NCBI RefSeq assembly: GCF_012927325.1
Contig: NZ_JABBGI010000006.1
Location: forward strand, 124,001 to 188,000
Direction of reading: 5' to 3'
Length of the DNA stretch: 64,000 nucleotides
DNA from: Chryseobacterium antibioticum
GTDB lineage: Bacteria > Bacteroidota > Bacteroidia > Flavobacteriales > Weeksellaceae
Shown here: piece by piece, positions 60,719 through 64,000 of the stretch
Layout of the letters: the number at the start of each line of letters is the position of its first letter
Numbering within the stretch: the first letter of the stretch is position 1
The notes under the pieces: generated by a model
Databases searched by the model: none
Told to the model about the DNA's origin: nothing
What the model saw: only the letters and a program-made list of their open reading frames with translations
Translations under genes and position numbers: made by a program

Positions 60719-61291
60719 TTATAATTCATTGAATAGTTTTTCCGAGGTCCATACGGTTGCAAATTCATCATTTAAATTGGCAAGACTGGTCAGATGTATT
60801 AATTCTGAATCATATTTTTCTCCATGTATTCCTATTCTGTCGAAAGTGGCTGTGGCGTCTGAAATTACATAGGTTTCGTATCCGTAATTTCCAGCCATTC
60901 TGGTGGTTGTAGAAACACAATGATTGGTCGTTATTCCAATAATCACTAAAGTATTGATATCCTGCTGGTCGAGCTGTTCTTTTAAATCTGTTCCTATAAA
61001 AGCGCTGTTTACATTTTTTGTAATGACAGGCTCATTATTTTTTGGAAGTACATAATCGTTAAATTCGAAGCCAGTATGGGTCTCATGCAGTTTTGAATCG
61101 GGATTTAACGAGCTGTGTCTGATGTGGAATACAGGCAGATTGAGTTCTCTCCATTTTTCTAATAATTTTCCACTGATCTGTTCTGCTGTTTTGTTATTTC
61201 TGTTTCCTCCCCAATATTTTTCATCAAGAAATCCTTTTTGAATGTCAATTAAAAGTAAGGCTGGCTTTTTATGTTGAAGTTTCATATACAT
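60719..61291 (-). CDS. Isochorismatase-family cysteine hydrolase
   Basis: 190 residues (ATG at 61291; a second ATG at 61285 is equally possible). Catalytic set: Asp in LLLIDIQKGF, Lys in VITKNVNSAFIGT, and Cys in ITTNHCVSTTTRMAGN with the preceding cis-peptide segment. Probable amidase/nicotinamidase-type hydrolase; the substrate is not clear. Confidence 0.9.
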   Translation of the reverse strand: MYMKLQHKKPALLLIDIQKGFLDEKYWGGNRNNKTAEQISGKLLEKWRELNLPVFHIRHSSLNPDSKLHETHTGFEFNDYVLPKNNEPVITKNVNSAFIGTDLKEQLDQQDINTLVIIGITTNHCVSTTTRMAGNYGYETYVISDATATFDRIGIHGEKYDSELIHLTSLANLNDEFATVWTSEKLFNEL

Positions 61292-61321
61292 TGATTTTAA
61301 TAGTATATCTAATAAATTGGA

Positions 61322-61786
61322 TTAGCTTCCTAGGTACATTGAGTAGAGTGGTGTTTGATACTTTTGTTCTTCGGTATCGTTGGCAGTGAGGCCTTCAAAG
61401 AATATGTGATCACCAAGATCTTTATTAGCCACTTGGTTTTCTATCTGAAAGAGCAGATCCAGAGCCGTGAAATAGGCTCCGTTGCTGGCTTTCAGCCTTG
61501 CACAAAACTCAACCTGAAACATACCATGGTCGCTATTGTCTTCGTTAAATACATCATTTTCATCACCCAATAATGTTTCGTTGGCCGCGATATCTTCTTT
61601 CCCTTTGATCCAGGCTTCATAGCAAACGTCTATCTCAGGTGCATCAATCACCATTTGATCAGCGTCCCAACTTGCCTTTTCTTTTAAAATAAGGGTTTGG
61701 TAGTGGATGATTTCTTTATTAAACTCTTCAATGCTGTCGTAATGATTACCATTAAACGCCCAGACTATATTTGAAAGTATGCCCAT
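61322..61786 (-). CDS. Unrecognised cytoplasmic protein, acidic
   Basis: 154 residues, no signal or TM. Acidic (ENDVFNEDNSDHG) with helical N-terminal half (SIEEFNKEIIHYQTLILKEKASWD) and YFTALDLLFQIENQVANKDLGDH. Starts 2 bp after the YciI gene stop, so co-translated. No family recognised. Confidence 0.65.
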   Translation of the reverse strand: MGILSNIVWAFNGNHYDSIEEFNKEIIHYQTLILKEKASWDADQMVIDAPEIDVCYEAWIKGKEDIAANETLLGDENDVFNEDNSDHGMFQVEFCARLKASNGAYFTALDLLFQIENQVANKDLGDHIFFEGLTANDTEEQKYQTPLYSMYLGS

Positions 61787-61788
61787 TT

Positions 61789-62259
61789 CTATGGATTCTC
61801 TTTAGATATTTCTTCGTGATGTTTCAAATATAAAGGCAAGGCAGCAGATCCATACCAGGGAAAGATTTCATAACTGAAAACACCAGCTTGTACGGCAGGA
61901 TCGGTTTTTACCCATTGTTCAGCTTCTTCCTTAGATTTTGTATTGAAAATAAACATACCGCGGTAATTTTCTTTATTTTTTTCTAAAAAAGGTCCAGCTA
62001 CCACAATTTTCCCTTCATCAGCCAGCTTTCCGATATTGGTCATATGGCCTTTCATCAGTTCACCCATTTTGGTTTTATCTTCAACTTTTGTGTTTCCTGT
62101 GGTAAGCATCACAATTGTGTAGGCTTTCATACCATATTGGTCAGCACCAAGAGAAGTTGCGAGTTCCTGATTGAATTTTGCCTTTTCTTTTTTCTTTTCC
62201 TGGGCGAAAGTTAAAGTGGCTAACAAAACGGTAAGGGATAAATAAATTTTTAATTTCAT
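61789..62259 (-). CDS. Exported YciI-like protein
   Basis: 156 residues. Signal peptide (SLTVLLATLTFAQ), then a ferredoxin-like YciI domain: MKAYTIVMLTTGN ... MKGHMTNIGKLADEGKIVVAGPFLEKN ... FNTKSKEEAEQWVKTDPAVQAGVFSYEI. His in the GHM segment is the usual active-site residue. The family's physiological role is not established; a secreted form is less common. Confidence 0.88.
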   Translation of the reverse strand: MKLKIYLSLTVLLATLTFAQEKKKEKAKFNQELATSLGADQYGMKAYTIVMLTTGNTKVEDKTKMGELMKGHMTNIGKLADEGKIVVAGPFLEKNKENYRGMFIFNTKSKEEAEQWVKTDPAVQAGVFSYEIFPWYGSAALPLYLKHHEEISKENP

Positions 62260-62313
62260 AGCAATGATTTAATTATTAGTCTATGATCTCATGTCTGATA
62301 TCTAAGGTCTAAT

Positions 62314-63492
62314 TTAATCTTTTATTCTCAAGAATTCTTTAGCCAGTTCAATCATTTTTGGGTCACCGGTATATTTTCCGTGTTCGTCGGAAAGTTTTAC
62401 CGTTGGGATCCATTCTTTGTTTGGGGCCTGTACGCCGATCAGTTTCATGACGATATTCATGGGTTTTAAACCTACATCATTGGTAAGGTTGGTTCCAATT
62501 CCAAATGATACTCCGATTTTTCCTTTGCAGTAATTGGTGATTTCCTCTACTTTTTCCAGATTCAGGGCATCGGAGAAGATGATGTATTTAAATAAAGGAT
62601 TGATTCCGTTGTTTTGATAATGGGCAATTGTTTTGTCCGCAAATTCCAGTGGATCACCACTATCGTGACGAACGCCGTCAAACAGTTTGGCGAACTTCTT
62701 ATCAAACTGCTGAAAGAAAACATCCGTAGTATAAGTGTCTGAAAGAGCAACTCCAAGATCACCTCTGTATACATCTACCCAGTGTTCCAGAGCCAGCTCG
62801 TTCGCCATTTTGAATCCGTATTCTGCTGCGTGGAACATAAACCATTCGTGAGCATGCGTACCGATGGGTTTTACTCCATACTTCATCGCAAAATGAACAT
62901 TGGAACTTCCGATGAAAGTGGAGGGTTTATTTTGCGTTAAAGCTTCCATGACCAGATTCTGTACTTTATAGGAATGTCTTCTTCTGGTCCCGAATTCTGC
63001 GAAATTTACACCAAGTCTTGCCAGCGAATCTGCTTTTTCAAGAGTTCTGTTCATCACGATATCATTGGAATCTCTTTCCATATGGTTCATTTCGTAATGA
63101 AGTTCACTGATTAAAGCCAGTAGAGGTACTTCCCAAAGGATCGTTCTGTACCAAAGTCCTTCAACGGTTACAGAAAGTTCGGTGCCTTCCTGGTGAATTT
63201 TCACTTCAGATGGATCGTAATGGTATCCTTCGAGAAAATCAAGGTAGGGTAGATCTATATAAGGACAGGTCCTTGCCATGAATTTCTTTTCATCTTTGGT
63301 AAGCTTCAGTTCTGCCATTTTGTTGACTGCTTCTTTTAAAGCAGCATCAAAGCCTTTTGGAAACTGATGTTTTCCTCTGTTGATGAATTCATATTTTACA
63401 ATAGAACTTGGGAATAATTTTACCACTGCGTTCTGCATGGTTATTTTATAGAAATCGTTATCTAAGATGGAGTTTAATCGAACGTCGTACAT
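62314..63492 (-). CDS. pncB: Nicotinate phosphoribosyltransferase
   Basis: 392 residues, the usual length. Features: LDNDFYKITMQNAVVKLFP at the N-terminus, GVNFAEFGTRRRHSYKVQ, FIGSSNVHFAMKYGVKPIGTHAHEW (phosphorylated His region), GVRHDSGDPLEF, and FGIGTNLTND. It condenses nicotinate with PRPP for NAD salvage. A -7 box lies 20 bp upstream. Confidence 0.96.
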   Translation of the reverse strand: MYDVRLNSILDNDFYKITMQNAVVKLFPSSIVKYEFINRGKHQFPKGFDAALKEAVNKMAELKLTKDEKKFMARTCPYIDLPYLDFLEGYHYDPSEVKIHQEGTELSVTVEGLWYRTILWEVPLLALISELHYEMNHMERDSNDIVMNRTLEKADSLARLGVNFAEFGTRRRHSYKVQNLVMEALTQNKPSTFIGSSNVHFAMKYGVKPIGTHAHEWFMFHAAEYGFKMANELALEHWVDVYRGDLGVALSDTYTTDVFFQQFDKKFAKLFDGVRHDSGDPLEFADKTIAHYQNNGINPLFKYIIFSDALNLEKVEEITNYCKGKIGVSFGIGTNLTNDVGLKPMNIVMKLIGVQAPNKEWIPTVKLSDEHGKYTGDPKMIELAKEFLRIKD

Positions 63493-63511
63493 GATATGTG
63501 TAATTTTAACG

Positions 63512-63519
63512 CAAATATA
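63512..63519 (-). promoter_or_regulatory. -7 box of pncB
   Basis: TATATTTG on the minus strand, 20 bp before the pncB ATG. The -33 region lies inside the dps terminator and shows no clear box. Confidence 0.5.
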
Positions 63520-63529
63520 GTTATTTAAA

Positions 63530-63561
63530 ATAAAAACCGCCTAAATGTAAGGCGATTTTTT
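63530..63561 (-). terminator. Terminator of the dps gene
   Basis: CGCCT/AGGCG stem with a 7-nt loop; the minus-strand side runs into TTTTTATTTT and the plus side into seven T, so it may act both ways. Confidence 0.65.
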
Positions 63562-63585
63562 TATTTATCAGTTGATTTTTGCAGG

Positions 63586-64000
63586 TTACTTCCCTAAATA
63601 AGAATTGTACATCCATACTTCTTTTTCCTGTTCTGTAATGTAGTCGCTCATCTGGGAATTGGTTCCTTCATCTCCTGCTGCATCTGTAATGTCAAGAAGC
63701 TCTCTCTGCAAATCGATCACTACTTTGAAAGAGTTCAAAATAAGTTCAACACTTTTAGTGGCATCTGTTACTTCTTTGCTCTCTTTAATAGTGGATACTT
63801 TCAGGTAGTCTGAATAGTTGTGGGCAGGAGTCGCGCCTAATGTTAATATTCTTTCTGCGATCTCGTCGATCTTTAGGACCAGGCTGTTGTACAATTCTTC
63901 GAACTTCGGGTGAAGCGTAAAGAACTGTTCTCCTTTAATATTCCAGTGTGAACCTCTTGTGTTCTGATAGAATACTGAATAGTTGGCTAAAAGTATATTA
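63586..64000 (-). CDS. Dps-family ferritin-like DNA-protection protein (5' end outside window)
   Basis: The frame is open to the window edge (about 138 residues seen). Ferroxidase motif region LLANYSVFYQNTRGSHWNIKGEQFFTLHPKFEELYNSLV (His and downstream Asp/Glu ligands) and DEIAERILTLGATPAHNYSDYL are typical of Dps. Dps dodecamers store iron and shield DNA. The TTG at 63894 is internal, not a start. Confidence 0.93.
   Translation of the reverse strand, partial: NILLANYSVFYQNTRGSHWNIKGEQFFTLHPKFEELYNSLVLKIDEIAERILTLGATPAHNYSDYLKVSTIKESKEVTDATKSVELILNSFKVVIDLQRELLDITDAAGDEGTNSQMSDYITEQEKEVWMYNSYLGK

Overview
The window is low-GC DNA from a member of the Bacteroidota, most like Chryseobacterium or a close relative in the Weeksellaceae/Flavobacteriia. 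The evidence is a SusC/SusD pair, type IX secretion (T9SS) sorting tails, a DUF5995 protein, an MbnP/MbnH pair, frequent TAnnTTTG -7 promoter boxes with TTTG/TTG at -33 (the Bacteroidota consensus), and gene starts without clear Shine-Dalgarno sequences. The species is inferred from general family knowledge, not from a database match.

Layout. (1) 1-2341: end of a SusC-type TonB-dependent receptor followed by its SusD lipoprotein. (2) 2.5-13.6 kb, minus strand: an accessory locus built around a 2206-residue SpvB/TcdB/Rhs (YD-repeat) secreted protein whose C-terminal tip carries an HExxH metallopeptidase motif. Downstream lie a small exported protein, a second stand-alone tip (same glycine-rich linker, different HExxH domain), a small lipoprotein, and a decayed third linker. 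This is read as a polymorphic toxin with a cassette array of displaced tips and candidate immunity genes. Upstream, in the same direction, are a tail-fibre-like coiled-coil protein, a small protein with a T9SS-like tail and a frameshifted remnant. (3) 14.0-24.4 kb, plus strand: a divalent-metal efflux cluster comprising a small Cys-rich protein, a CzcA-TolC fusion, CzcB, a bestrophin, a CDF transporter, a Fur-family regulator and a Zn/Cd P-type ATPase. Two 7-1-7 palindromes before the CzcA and ATPase genes look like operators for the Fur-family regulator. (4) 24.8-30.6 kb: a copper/redox group comprising two paralogous small Cys-motif proteins, a YHS lipoprotein, SCO1, an exported Fe/Mn superoxide dismutase, MbnP, MbnH and a beta-barrel protein. 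(5) 30.8-37.8 kb: a cobalamin riboswitch followed by BtuB, a BtuG-like propeller lipoprotein and two more surface proteins, the last with a T9SS tail.

(6) 37.9-43.9 kb, minus strand: a T9SS cargo protein, an Fsr-like MFS exporter with a GntR/FadR regulator (shared operator motif), a beta-lactamase-fold hydrolase and a membrane-anchored AraC-type regulator. (7) 44.1-64.0 kb: mostly housekeeping, with three tRNA-Glu(TTC) genes, rpsT, an amidase, LptD, RidA, HtrA/DegP, a TrhO with a C-terminal extension, 5-formyl-THF cyclo-ligase, an Ala-rich repeat lipoprotein, an rRNA/tRNA methyltransferase, RmuC, a double-glycine (bacteriocin-like) peptide, an isochorismatase-type hydrolase, a YciI protein, PncB and the 3' part of a Dps gene.

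The most promising unusual system is the Rhs tip/immunity cassette array at 2.5-11.6 kb. The Fur-family operator pair, the BtuB/T9SS cluster and the double-glycine peptide are secondary leads. All functional statements rest on sequence reading and family knowledge; no searches were run.
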